DNA of 64,000 bases. Origin: Trichostrongylus colubriformis (lineage: Eukaryota > Nematoda > Chromadorea > Rhabditida > Trichostrongylidae). Below, in pieces: positions 34,559-47,600 of this stretch; within the stretch, counting starts at the first letter, position 1; each line of letters opens with the position of its first letter. The notes beneath the pieces are model-generated. The model did not search any database. It saw only the letters and a program-made list of their open reading frames with translations, and was not told the origin of the DNA. The stretch covers positions 28,039,274 through 28,103,273 of the forward strand of contig OZ022257.1 in assembly GCA_963978905.1 (NCBI GenBank), given 5' to 3'. The position numbers and the translations under genes are program-made.

Positions 34559-35495
34559 CAAGTATTTGAATTCGAGAAAACTAAAGAAGTCAGCATGCGA
34601 GCAATGCGGATGCGCCTATAGATGGTTTCAAAGCGATACAGGTTCCCATCTCAAATTATGCGCATACAGTGATTCCAAATGCTTCACCACTTCTTTTCAA
34701 AAGGCATCGTGGCTCAGCATGCCTTCATACACCACGAGATGCAACAGTGTTGGCGCTATAGCAACCGGAACGTCCAGAATATGATGTACTCATACGGATA
34801 ATGTTGTTGAGCAAAGCTCTCACTGCTTGAAAAAGTTTTCCAATTTTTCGCAGACCACGATACTAGAGCAGAGCTTAGCTCTACATAATAAGAGTGATAT
34901 ATGGATACCATCTCGGCCAATGCACAAGTGATTCGTGCTTAAGGTCACCGAAATGACAGAATGACATATTGCTTGAGGGATCTCGTAAAAGTAAAATCAC
35001 TGCATTCAGAAGTTAGTTGCTTCAGAAGGCAACTTCGGCCGTAGTCTGTGAAATTCGATGAGTGGTGTAGTAGAACACCACGTGCGTATCAGATTTTTCT
35101 ACACTGCAAATAGGGAGCTATAACTCAATGAAGAACAGGATCCGCAGTCCAGCAACGTGCGGAAAAGGAAAGCGGTGTATAATGCACTACAATGCAATGA
35201 GGAATGCAGTAATGCATGAGAATCTACTATTCAACCAAATGAAAACTTATCCGAATCTTTCCATAGACTGATTTCAACAACAATGGCACGCGGACTCACT
35301 GATAGGACAAATGTATGGCTCTTCTCCCCAATAAGTTCTGAACAGAGATTGGTGGCAGTCCTGTAATTATGCGGAGGCTATACATACACGACCACCCCCT
35401 GAAATACAAAGTCAGTGTTTACATGCGAACAAGAAAGATATCACCAGTATGGGCTTAACACCTTCTGCAGCGGATAAATAAGAACCAGAACAGAA

Positions 35496-35501
35496 TTTAT
35501 T
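35496..35501 (-). terminator. Polyadenylation signal of SF3B5
   Basis: AATAAA on the minus strand, 27 nt past the SF3B5 stop codon, implying a very short 3' UTR. Confidence 0.6.
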
Positions 35502-35528
35502 ACGAAAATAATTATTCATGAGATCATG

Positions 35529-36933
35529 CTAGTCATCAAGCGGTGATTTCTCTGGCGGGGGTCCACAGGGAAGAATCATGCGATTGAGAAGATTGTATCG
35601 AGTTCGGGCACGAGATTCATTCTCAACAATAGCGATGAACGAAGTCATTCCTGGGTGACTCATCTGAAAACAGGAACATAATTCAAGAGGTGCCCCATAG
35701 AATCAGAACGCCGTTTGCGGACTTAGTTTTTTTTTTCGTTACACGCCTTCGTGCATACTGCAACACCAAACGAAAATACCGAAGGACAAGCTTATTCAAC
35801 ATAGCATGATGCCAACTCCGCAGCGAAGAATCCTAGCAATAACTTTGTCAAACATTTTGTGCAAAAATTTGGTGCTGCACCTTCACTAGCCAGGACGAAT
35901 TTTTTGCAGTTATACGATACACATGGTCTATTATATAATATCTACATTATTAATAAATCACATAAACTATATGACTACACAATATGCACGATTTCGGGCC
36001 TAATGAGGTGCTGAGCACCCAAAACAAGGCACAATATCTGAGAAAGCCTTTTCTGATCTCTGCAGTCATTTGCAAAACGGATGTTTTGAAGCCTCATATT
36101 GCTGTTGCACGTTTTTGTACACGTAACATTCATCGAACAAAACATCGCTGCTATTTGACTATTCCATTCTCACCGATTTAGGAAATAACCACTAATTTCA
36201 TTGATGAAACTAATTTATTACCCTATTCACTAGCATGACATTCCCTTTCGCGGTCAGCGCTATTTACTGCTACAACTTTTATCAGCGATAGTGCCCAAAT
36301 ACCTATACATACTCTGCTCTCGGCGAAGCACCTTCTTAGCTCAGAAAATGCCAGAAATCATCAAAACTGACATCAGAATGAAATTTTTATTCGCGTAAAA
36401 ATGGAGCAAAGCTACAGCGCTTCCGATGAAAATTCGAAGTCCGTCCCAGATACTTGTGTGCCAAGCGTTTCCATGTTGGGGGTTTGGTCAAAATAGAGAT
36501 CAAGAGAAATACAATGTGCACAAGGAGGATCATACCCGGGAGGGCATTGCTATGTCAAGCATTTCACACTTCTCCAATCGGAAATGTAATGGTGAGCACA
36601 GCCCTTGGACGGTAGCTTATTAGGATCAAAATCCAGTGGTGCGGGAGCTACGCAACGAATGGTTCACGGTTCATGGATGAAAACTAAATATACTCATCAA
36701 AATTGCCAAAAGCAAGTTTCAATGCGTACGAAGAACACGCACACTACATAATAATTTTAACAGCATACGAGTTACATACAAGTAGGTAAGGATACCTGTG
36801 AAGCTCGTGTATCCCTTAGCTGATTTGTGAGCCATTCATATCGGGTTGTATCCGCATGTCCAGTACCTGTATACTTGGAATGAAGATGGTCTAATTGTGC
36901 GAGAACATGGAAGCGTTCTCCTGGACCTGACAT
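35529..36933 (-). CDS. SF3B5: Splicing factor 3B subunit 5 (SF3b10), complete, 2 exons
   Basis: Small core subunit of the SF3b complex of the U2 snRNP, which recognises the intron branch site in the nucleus. Exon 1 is 36796-36933 (46 codons) and exon 2 is 35529-35663 (44 codons plus stop), joined in phase 0, giving 90 residues; human SF3B5 has 86. Exon 1 holds LDHLHSKYTGTGHADTTRYE (family: LEHLQSKYIGTGHADTTKWE). Exon 2 holds IAIVENESRARTRYNLL and ends in an ILPCGPPPEK tail, as in the family. It lies on the same strand as the SPATA20 gene, whose start is 984 bp downstream, and is divergent from the CDK11 gene. Confidence 0.95.
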
Positions 36934-36952
36934 TCTCACTGCAACGCTTTAT

Positions 36953-36960
36953 CTGAAATA
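36953..36960 (-). promoter_or_regulatory. Probable spliced-leader acceptor 5' of SF3B5
   Basis: On the minus strand TATTTCAG lies about 19 nt before the SF3B5 ATG. A second AG (GTTGCAG) is closer to the ATG, so the exact site is uncertain. Confidence 0.45.
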
Positions 36961-38308
36961 TGTCTTTTAGCGATGAGAATAAAAAGCTTTCGATCACGTT
37001 GGTATCTCACACATGAACAATCGAGGACAAGGTACATACGAAACTGCGATAGCCAAAAAATTTATTTGAGCAGTTCCCCGTTAAAGTTGACCACAATAAC
37101 GAAGGGTGGTTAAAGAGTAGAGGTAATGAAATTTCGCCATATTTTATCCATCATATTTTATTGCCTCTTCGGAGCTTTTTTGCTTTTTTAAATTTCTCTC
37201 ATGTGTAGTAATACTGACTGATTTATTCATTTCAATGATTCATTCAAGCTTCTGAAAACTGTTAATGATAAAGCAACATGTGATTGTGAAAATTCAGATA
37301 AGCCCAAACTACGGATGTCCCTATTTTCACCACTGTTTCGCTACCGCTATCATTTCTTTTGAATTTCGCAGTCTTCAATCAATCTTGGTGCTACTAGAGA
37401 TAGGGGCCACTCGACAAAAGCATAAGTCTGGCTCAATTTCAGCTTATTTGCACTCTTGAAGTTATTTATGTAGATAAAATTAACCAAAAGCGAAAACGAT
37501 TGAAATAGTCTTCCACTGGTATGTTACGAAAAACCGTTTCGGTTACTGTACCCCATCGTGCATGCTGAGCTTAGCTGTTTGTGTGTATTTTCTGAGCCTA
37601 GAGAAAGAAAATCGGTGCTAGGGTAATTGACAAGAACGAAAATTCAGGTCGGTCACTCGTCCCAACGTAACCCTAACTTCAACTAAAATGTTTTTGGCCG
37701 CAGTGCAGGTGCAGAACATTGGATTAGACGACATACCGAGTTGTGCTGTTCCGGAGTCTCATGATTTTCCCACCTCCCCCGCCCCACTTCAGTTGACCTC
37801 AGAACACTCGCGAAAGAGCAGAAGTAACGTGAAATACGCACGAAAATGCAGTGATAGAAAAATTAATAAAAAAAGAAAAATTCAATAGAAAAAATTATAT
37901 GGGGGACGACGTCTGTAAAGAGTAATTCTGCAGCAGACGGTTTGAAGCATTTTACCCGACGTCAGATGTACTATACGAAATCAGGATATAAGCTAAACCA
38001 CGCACTGAGCGCCGGGTTTTTCTTCGGCAACACGCGGGGTCAGACACCAGACAGGTCAGAGTACGCGACGCCAAAGCTCCCTCTCTGAAAAGGCTCAGGC
38101 AAATCCGAGAGACCCAGGCGGCGAAGGATGACATAGACGCAGGGTTACGCAATCACGGCCGGCGAACAGTGCGTGCATCAGCTGCGATCCGAAATCAGCC
38201 CGGGCTGAATTCCCTTCTCGTGCTTCACGGTGCTTGTTTAACTCATTGACGAGCGCGCCATTCACACTTCTGGCGCGTAGGACCGCGTGAGATTTTCCCA
38301 CGCTCCAA

Positions 38309-39116
38309 GTGTGACACGACGTTGTGTCACACGGTCCCACAAGGACAACTTTTTCGGGAAGCTATCATTTTTCACCTTTTAAAATTGTAATTAGGTTCTC
38401 ACCTGTCTTCATGATAATATATGGACTACATTTGTATTGAGCTTTCCCATTTCAATAAGAATGGATGCCAATGATCAAAGGGAACTGAATCAAAATGTCA
38501 ATAGACTTCTTACCAGAAAGTGGATTCGAGTGACCAAATGGCGTCTTACATGCCGTTTTTGGGAAAGAACACGGAAGTGGTAAACCAGGCTTTTCTTTCA
38601 TCTTTTGGCACAGACTGCTGATGAACCCTGGATTCTCTACTGTAAAACTAAGGTGACTAAAATGAAACTGAATGGCTACAAACTCGAGCTTGCAGATCAT
38701 TACTGCATTGCGATGAAGTGGGAGGGTAAGGCGAATGAACGCAAGTGATGCGCTAGCTGTTATAAAGAAATGTGCAAAATTCAAGGGAGCATATACGCTG
38801 CATTTCATGCCAGAAGGGTCTGTACATTGCAGCAGATGCAAACACTATGTCTTGATTGTCTCAAAATAACCACAAAAAAATGTGGTCAGTGATCGTTATT
38901 TACCCCTTTATTTAAAGATCAATAATTCAACAATCAAAAACTATTTTCTGGGACCATGCTCGTATGGAAAACCTTTATACTCGAGGTATACATAATAAAG
39001 AAAAGATCAAACGAAAGTTCGAAATGAAGCTTAAAATATAAGTTACAAGTCTGTGACACGACATCGTGTCACACGGCCCCACGGGCCAACATGGTATGAC
39101 ACGACGTCGTGTCACA
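38309..39116. repeat. Three copies of a palindromic motif
   Basis: GACACGACGTYGTGTC-type palindromes at 38309-38332, 39052-39073 and 39095-39116. Each is followed by CACGGYCC or CACGGTC. They may be ends of a small inverted-repeat element. Confidence 0.6.
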
Positions 39117-39670
39117 CGGTCGTCAATGGGTTGAGGTTTGGTTTCCTTCGATTTCCCTTCGTATACTGGCGCGGAGGGAGTATCGGGTTCGAGTTTTGCA
39201 GGAAGGTTTCGATAAAGCAAATTCGTGTTTTTTCTATCCTATGTTAACCTGATTCTTGGGAAGAGGATTCTCTTCTTCCAGGCTTAGCTTGGACAAATAC
39301 GCGTAAGTGGTTGTTCGAACTAAGTGAAGCGAATTTCTCGTAAAATACTGATAGAAGAACAATTTAATAGTTTTCTTAGTTAGTTACCAAGCGTAAAATT
39401 ACCTTGAGAGGGCCTGTAAGCAGATATGAGGCGCAACTTATGATTTTGTCGAGCGGCCCCTCTAAGTCGCCTAGCTCCCGTTTGCTATAAAATTAATGAT
39501 TCACTCGGTGATAATGTAGATGGGGTGTGTTGGCATTCGTCGCTATTTTGTCATGCCTAGGTTTTTAGCCTCACTCAAGGGGGAAGCAACTACCCCCTAA
39601 AGTACGGCCTGGGTAAAAAATTTACTACAATACATTTGAGTGAGGAAACTGATATGTAGGACGGTTTGAA

Positions 39671-41454
39671 AGTATTACGTATAAAGCCAAGCGGTAGCTA
39701 GGTCGCAACTGCGCACGGCACACCAGTACAGTACTCTCCGCCTATATTTAGCGAGTGCTCAAGTCGCAGTCCGACCTTCATTACGACTACGAGATTACTT
39801 AATATTCTGCGTATGAATAGAGTCAGTGTAGTCGAGAGCGGCCTTCGTTCAGCATACTACGATATTATAGTCTAAGTTTCCAAGAATTAGTCAGATTAGT
39901 TGAGGAGGAGGTGCTATTATAGTTGTTGGGGTGGGGGTAGAAGACACTTATTGTCGTGCTGTCGTTCCTAATCCTAGACCGATTTTTAATCACCAATCTA
40001 TACATTGCAGTGTATATTTACCTGAGCCTTATTTGAGGAACGTACTCAACTAAGACAGGTAGAAATTTACACTCGACCGTACAAGTTTATGATAGTAGAA
40101 TGTTATAAAGTGAGAGCTGCGAGCGCGAAAGTGAGTAGCCACCCACAACTACATCAGCACAGTAAATATAGTCCATTTTGGAAAAAACTTATTGGGCGTG
40201 TCCCACGGACTTGGGTGAATGGCGAGAGTGAGGGTGTGTGGCGGGGTGAGAGAATTGAGAGAGTTTGATACACGTTCATACAAGTCCGTAGGACACGCCC
40301 AATCAGTTTCTCTGAAATGGACTGTACTCCCGTTTTTGTTTAGTTCGTTTGCGAGTTCGTCGACAGTAGTGCTTTCTAGATCCTCAGTAATTTATAAAAC
40401 GTAGAGCGGTGCCAGTGTAATACCACCGGCACCGAACACAGGAAAGCACAGTGCATCCTTCTCCCAATCCCCCTCAACAACACCTGCACTAAACATCATA
40501 ATAGCCTACACATATACATACGTACCTTGTATCCCATTTACACTTGTAACATTGAAAAAAAAACGTGTTCTGTAACCGTAAATAAATAGTATTTATTCAG
40601 ACCAAGGCGCTGTTACAGTGTCTACGGTTACAGAACACGTTTTTATGTACATGTGTAGGGTATTTTGATGTTTAGTGCAAGTGTTGTGAGGGGGGATAGT
40701 GAAAAGGGTGATCTGTACTTTCCTGTGTTCGGTTCCGGTGGTATCACACCGCTCTACGTTTTATAAACTACCGAAGATCCAAAAATCACTTCTATCACGT
40801 ATTCGCAAACGAACTAAACGAAAAACGGAAGACTTTACTGTGCTAATGTAGTTGTGGGCAGCTACTCGCCTTCGCGCTCGCAGCTCTCACCTTATAACAT
40901 CCTGCGATCATAAACTTATGCATTCAAGTGTAAATTTTTACTTGTTTCAGTTGAAGGGAGCGGGTTACCGGCTCGGTGCTAATGTAGCGGGTGGAGGCAC
41001 CCCACCAAGCTCAGCGTAGGCCTTATTTTTGCCTGCGCAGATTGGGCATAGTTGCCTAAGACTCACTGTGGAGGGAAGCATGTACGTTCCTTAAGTAAGG
41101 CTCAGGTAAATATACACTTTTATGTGTAGATTGATGATTAAAAGTCGGTCTTGGATTAGGAACGACAGCACGACAATGAGTGTCCTCCTTCCCCCGCCCA
41201 ACAACTATAATAGCACCTCCTCCTCAACTAATTCTTGAAAACTCAGATTATAACATCGCAGTATTCTGAACACAGAAGAGTGGCCGCTCTCAAACACTGA
41301 CTCTATTCACACGCAGAATATTAGCAATCCCGTAGTCGTAGTGAAGGTGGAACTGCGTCCTGAGCAGTCGCTGATAAATATAGGCGGAAGGGTTGTAGTG
41401 GCGTTCTGTACGCAATTGCGACCCGGCTACCCCTTGGCTTTTACGTAATACCCT
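39671..41454. repeat. 1.8 kb palindrome (foldback element) between SF3B5 and cdk-11
   Basis: The left arm (39671-about 40585) pairs with the right arm (about 40620-41454) over most of its length. Examples are GTAACCGTA / TACGGTTAC near the centre, CTCAACTAATTCTTG / its complement at about 39890 and 41226, and GTATTACGT / ACGTAATAC at the ends. Each arm carries one private insertion: 40170-40323 on the left and about 40949-41084 on the right. No coding capacity was seen. Confidence 0.85.
40170..40323. mobile_element. Small MITE nested in the left arm of the palindrome
   Basis: Itself an inverted repeat: AGTCCATTTT...AAATGGACT ends, and inside CACGGACTTG / CAAGTCCGTA flanked by ATTGGGCGTGTCC and its complement. 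The right arm of the large palindrome lacks it. Confidence 0.8.
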
Positions 41455-41683
41455 GACAAAGGTAATAGGGTTCACGCTTTGCATCCGTACACTTGCCGCC
41501 TTTCTGAAATACTTACTTCACTATTATTTGACAAATGTTGTTTTTCACCTGCTAATGGTATTACTTTTGACTTGTTCTGAGTTCGGTAGGGAAAAGCATG
41601 CATCTCAAATTTGATTTTTTCTGTTGGTTTGTGATCGTTGGTTTCTAGTTAAGTATCACAAATTTCATGCGTTATGCGTTTTT

Positions 41684-41697
41684 GGTTTCAGAGAGTG
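41684..41697 (+). promoter_or_regulatory. Probable spliced-leader acceptor 5' of cdk-11
   Basis: TTTGGTTTCAG ends 6 nt before the ATG at 41698. A consensus acceptor with no upstream coding exon, this close to a start codon, is the usual mark of SL trans-splicing in nematodes. An upstream cis-spliced 5' UTR exon is the alternative. It also supports the start choice. Confidence 0.6.
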
Positions 41698-44600
41698 ATG
41701 AGCAATGATGGTTCCCCCGATGACGGAGAGCTAACCGATGATAGTCATGTCCATCATGAAAATTGTGAGTGCTACCTTTTGTTGTTCCTTTTCAAGATTT
41801 GAGTCTTTTTTGTGTATATATTTGTAGTACACTATTGAAGCCTCATTGAATGCAGGTTTCGTAAGAACATACGCATTCTCAATTTTATATAAATTTTTGT
41901 GAGGCAAAGAAATCCAAGGATAATCGCGAACCACAAGATTTTTCTTCAAAAAGCAAGCAAACTTCTGTTTGAGTGTCGTGGCCGGAAATAATCTCATTGT
42001 TGACTCCACAAAACATTTTACGTCCACCTCGTGCTGTGTTTTGTCCCCTTTCCGCCCAAGACGCTTATATATGAGTTGTTCTTCACAAACTAAGAAGAAG
42101 TTGATCTGAGGGTGATTGGTAGATATGTCGCGGTTGTGCAAACGGCTAGGATAGGTACGGGTCTTAAAAATGATAATGGCATCTTCGTCATTGCCGTGAC
42201 TGTAGAAAGGTGGCTGTATGGCTGTACAGTATTTTATTTACATTCCAGTGAAAACCGAAAAGCATAGTAGGTGATCCAGCAGTTTTTTGACATTACTTAA
42301 TTTTTTGCAGAAGTTTGTAGTCGCAGTGGAAGTGCCTGTTTTTTGGTTATATGCCTGTTCTGTTAGGTTGTAATCGGGAGTATTTGAACAAAGTGAGAAT
42401 TGCAGGTGACTCACAAGTGTTCCGGGATATCAGGTCACCAGTGTTGTGTGGCGGGCAATTCACTCCAGGAACAACTGAATTAACATCTTATGGGAATAAA
42501 ATTAGTCTTACGCACTGTTATGGTACTGGCTTCCTTTTCTATGAATCGTATCTACCTTCAGCTGTGAAATGTAATCAATGAAAAATGTCGCAACTAAACT
42601 GTTCATATCATAAACATCCAACTGTCTTACATACTTAACATACTACACGAATATCAATTTTTATGCTCTGGCCTTCACTTCGACATAAGTAGTTCGAGTA
42701 CAAAGCTGATATATTGAAATCAGAAGCAAATCAATCACTTCATGTGGCAAATCCACCCGGGTGATCACCCTAAGCATTGGCACTTGTATCCAACCAAATT
42801 TTTGGGTCAAGTATAGTCAAAACGATTTTTATAGAGTCAAGGGAGTCAATTTAAAACATTGTCTTAAGTCAACTGAAATTAGAGTAGGGTTCGATTTCGG
42901 TTGATAGTAGTGTTTCGGTGAATCCATGAAACCTTTCATTCCACACACCCTCTCAACGCAAAGTTCACTTTTTAATTGATTGTCTGCGTGGTACACGGCA
43001 GAAAGCAGCTCATGCCGTTGTAGCCTCAACAGGATTGGAACCTCAGCAGGTTCCATTCCTCGAGACACCGGAAGGGGTGAATTTGGCAGACTGTGGAATA
43101 TGGAAGTATGGGTGCTCAGCAATGTAACAGTAAAGAACGATACAAACGGCGAAAACCAGACAAATAGTAACCCGAAAACCCTCCTTATTTTGGCCCCCCT
43201 CGGCGTCACTAGCTGGGGTAAACTGCAGGCAGGCGGATAGGCTAAGTCCGGCATGTGCCGGCGAAAGCATGTCGCGAACGTCCCGCCTTCGCACGCAACT
43301 CGCCCGGCTGCAGGACGACACGCCGCTCTGCGGAGTCTTGATAAGACCGCAATCAGCGCTTTTTTAGTGCAAGGTTCGCCACACACCACCACTTCTGAAG
43401 TAGAAGGTTCGTTCTCAGAGAACATGTATTCACAGTCCTCAGTTTGCCTTATCCCTCCCGGTGCCTTTAGAAAAATCGTGCACGAAAAAAATGAGTTTCT
43501 GTGTTACCTTTATATTCATGTTGTATTTGTCAATGAAGGCCAACACAAAGTTTCGCGCGAAAAAGAGAATCCGGCTGGGATACAGCTCCTCAAAGTGGGT
43601 AAATGCTTCGGAGACGAAGAGTGATATGTTTACGTACTTTCTGCGTCCCAGTATGCGCCTCCGACCGCGATGGACGAAGGAGCAGGCATTTACTCTGAGG
43701 CTCAGCCCCCTCGGCCATCACTTCGAGAAGCTGTATATTGGTCTGGTTCTCAATTTTTTGCACGTTGCATGCGGCCCTTGTTAAGCAAATACAACATAAG
43801 TGTAAGGGTAATAGAGAAGCTCATTTCCCGCGCCTGTTTTCTTAATATTCCTCGAATGTCCCATAGAATAACAAACTTTCATTAAAACGATCAGTAGAGG
43901 CATAATTCCGGTTTGGCATGCTTAGGTGCAGTGTAAGCTGGGTCGTTGTTCGGAATAATTGTGGTGACCATATATCGACTGATAGAAGTCGCTTAATGAG
44001 TACTTGGTATTCAGTGGTGTGCGGGGTATCAAAGCGAAGCTAGTTGCAAGCTCTTTTTCTGTAAGGGTATAGGCCTACACTGGGCGCATACGCTTTACCA
44101 TCTCTGCCGCGCGTCATTGTTGTCAACAAAAAGTAGATGTTGATCAGGAACAACTATTCTAACTGCTGAATCGGACTGCAATTCGAAGCATTATTGAAAG
44201 GACTTACTAGGGTGCCTTTTCTCCATTCATGTTATGAGCTAAAATTAGATACGATCGGCATATGATGGTGGCTGTTCAAAAACGCAATACATGATTCTGA
44301 AACAAATCTCTCGTACCACTTGATGTCGATAATGGTGCTAGTTTTCAGCGAATGGCATCATGGTGAGCTGGCGCCCTTGTGTAGCTTCTTCCCATTCTGC
44401 CTCCAGGCTTCACATTTTGAACTGCGTAAAGTTTGTGATTTGAATGGGTTTTATTAGATTCAGCGAATTCTTCAGCGGCACCCAGCCAGCGGTCATCGTC
44501 CAACTCTCCTGTTCATATGCCTGTGGAAAGAAGGAAAATCGAATTCAGCAAGGCGGATATAGAAAGTAAGAGTACTGTTTATTTCCTTCTGCGTCTTCCT

Positions 44601-47600
44601 CCATCAAGCGATACGCAAGCGCTTCGAATGTCAGTGGTTTTCAGTTGCGTTCGGTTTTGGTTACTCCTGCACATGATCACTTGTTATTTATTTTGAAAAG
44701 TCAGTCATCGCCGTCTAATTGCAGGTGAAGAGGATCGCTTACGAAGACGCCTTCTTGAAAAACGTGAAAGAGATGCGCGGCACAGCGAAGATGAAGAAAT
44801 GTTTTCAATACAACCAAAGGTATTTGAATAATATTGTCTTTTACATATGGAAATTCGTGATGCTTCCAGAAACCAAAAAGTGACAAACCAGAAAAACCGA
44901 GGGATAAGCATAGAGATCGCAGAGAACGTGAAAGAGAAGGTGATAAATCAAAACATAAGCATGGAGGTGCGGCATGGAACTGCGTACCTGTATTCATGGG
45001 TTAAATATATCATCATTTTGCAGAAAGACGGGAGAAGGATCGAGACAGGGATCGAACAGAGGACCGTTACACTAAGAAGCACGATGTACGTTCACCTTAC
45101 AAGATTTCACTGGCCAAAGTGCATCAAGTTTTCCTTTGCTTCATATTTCTTCATACATTGCACCTTGAGGCACCGGGAGGAGTAAGGAGAAAGTAGGAAG
45201 TGGGAGTACATGTTCTCTGAAAACAAACCGACTTTCTAAGAACATGTGATGTGCAGCGAAACTGGCTTTGAGAAAGCACGGATTGTGGTTTTATTACCAT
45301 CGCGCGGCTTTTCGCTGCAGTTCATCAGTCGGGCGAATGCGGGACAACGTTCGCGGCCGGTTGATTCAGCCTCTGGCCTGTCTGCAGTCCACTCCCGGCT
45401 AGTGACGCAGAGGGGCGCGTGGGAGAAGGGGGTATTCAGGTTCCTTTTTCTAGGTTTTTTCACAAATATTTCGTTCTCAGGTGTTCGGTGGGTCTTACTG
45501 TAGGCAAAGATTGCCCCCTCCTGGTTTAACTCAGTGGCTGCTCGAAGCGCAGTGGGTGAACATGGTAACCGGAATGCGTCGACGAGAGTCTGAGTGTGTT
45601 CTATAGCAGTTTTTTCGCGTATGACTAACATTTACTGACGTTTTCATATCTCGATTTTATATGAGTCACTATCACAGGTGTTTCGAAGGCGCACCACGCG
45701 ATAATCAGATTAGTGGCTCACTTTCTTGGGGCGAGTAGGTCCTTATATAGCTGTTCTGGCTTCAATTTTGTTGCGTCTGCACGTATTGTGCCTGCTTAAA
45801 CACAACCAAGCCACGCTCACCCCACTTGCCCCAAGATAAGTTAGTCACTAATCTGATTATCGCACGGTGTGCTTTTGAGGATTCTCGAAGCAAGTCCGCA
45901 TCCCGTATAATCCCGAAGCATCATCGGGATAAAAGACATAAAGATGATGACGTGGAGCGGTTACGAAAGGAGCGCCCTACAAAACGAGATTTGAGGTAAC
46001 TCTGGGCTTTGGTTGTTAATATTAATGATTTCTGATTGCAGCTGCAAGACATTTATTGATACTGTACCTTGTAAGAACTTATTATCAGTCTACAATTTCA
46101 GTCGCACTCCTTCACCTGATGAAATTCTCATGGGAGGTGTCAAGAAACGTGAGCGATCCCCCCTTGATCGGATGAAAAAGAAGGAGAAGCTGAAAGGTGC
46201 AAACTCCTCCGCATTCATATTGTTGCCGCCGATTTCGCTCCTGTACGCTATTACAAAAAAGTGTTATTGTCCTTCAGAAATCAGGAAACATGAACCGGCG
46301 ACATCTGTACCTTCTGAGCAAACAACTGTGACAGTAGCGAAGTTGGAAATGATCGAGTCGGTCGGAGAAACGGAAGAAACCTTCATCGCTGAGAGTGGTA
46401 CGTCTTTTTCCAAGTGTCTTTGAATGTTCAAATGCACATTGCGGCTCACCGTGAGGAGAAGTTCATCTGGACGTCATTAGTAGTCAAGCAGTTGGAGTCA
46501 CTTCCACCACACTCCACTGCCCACAAAAGACCGAAGACCACAAACCCTCAATTGCCAATGACGTCGATGAACTTCTTTTCACAGCTGCAGCGAAATGTCT
46601 TTTGAGTTTTCTCTTTTTGCATCGAATGTCAGTCTATTTCATTATCTATCAATGGCCTCTATATTTCGCATCTATCACCCTTTTTCGTTGCGAAGTATGA
46701 CGATGCATGTCATAATTATTCCTTCGCTCGCAGTTTAGATGGTTTTGCGGTATTGCAGAAATCACCTCCTTCACATTGGATTCACCAGCTGGACCTCAGA
46801 AATACTCAAAATTCGATAGTAGCCCGGAGGCAGGTGGACCAGAGGATCAAACACCAGACCGCAGTCCTGGTACCACTGTTCAGTCGTTTTCTGGAATTAG
46901 CTCTTGGCTAAAGGGAGAATTTTCAGTGGCTGACAGCTACAGCGATGTGGAAATGGAACCAGAGCCAGAATTTGATCCATCTACTGCAACTTATGAGACT
47001 TTAACGGAAGAACAAAAAGCTCTGGTTTGTGCGATATTTCTTTTGTTTTTGCATTGTGGAGATTCTGGTTCACTTTAAGCTTTCACCGGATACCAAGAAA
47101 CGACTAGAAAATGAGTGGCAGGCTCGTCTGATAGCTCAGTTACCTATCTACTATGCCTGTAAGTAAACTGTGATCGTTACTCTGAATTTTTCGTGATTTT
47201 GTCTTTTATAGCATTCATGGGCTGTCGTAATGTCATTGAGTTCGACTGCGTGAACAGAGTAGAGGAAGGTACTTTTGGAGTGGTATATCGTGCTAAGAAC
47301 AAGCGTACAGGTGCGTCGATCTGTTCTTATATCTACCGCTGTGACGCTTGACGGGCGTGTAACACTTTCGAACTCTAATGCACTGAGACAAGCTTCCCAA
47401 GTAGCATGTGTCTACTTCGTATTCAGTATTTAGCGTTTCTACTCTGATATGCATGGTGCACTCCGCTCAATCGCTGACAATTTCAGTATAGGACCTCCGT
47501 AATGTGTAGCCCTTTACATTCGATATTCCAATGTCGATCATACATACAGCTTTCATTAGAGACTTCTTTCAGCTTTTTCGCACCTGTCTTCGACTATATC

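Larger units (their letters stand above)
36934..39670. other. Intergenic region between SF3B5 and the palindrome
   Basis: About 2.7 kb upstream of SF3B5. It holds a GC-richer patch (37980-38340), copies of a palindromic motif (38309, 39052 and 39095), and a 129-codon minus-strand ORF at 38452-38841 that I do not recognise and that has no codon or domain evidence. The SF3B5 promoter presumably lies near its start. Confidence 0.4.

Noticed and set aside
38452..38841. 129-codon minus-strand ORF upstream of SF3B5
   Set aside because: No family resemblance, no acceptor-like site before its start, and it lies between palindromic repeats. Not called as a gene.
42829..43425. 198-codon minus-strand ORF in the first cdk-11 intron
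   Set aside because: It overlaps a dispersed repeat (43235-43480), has no recognisable domain and no splice context; most likely chance.
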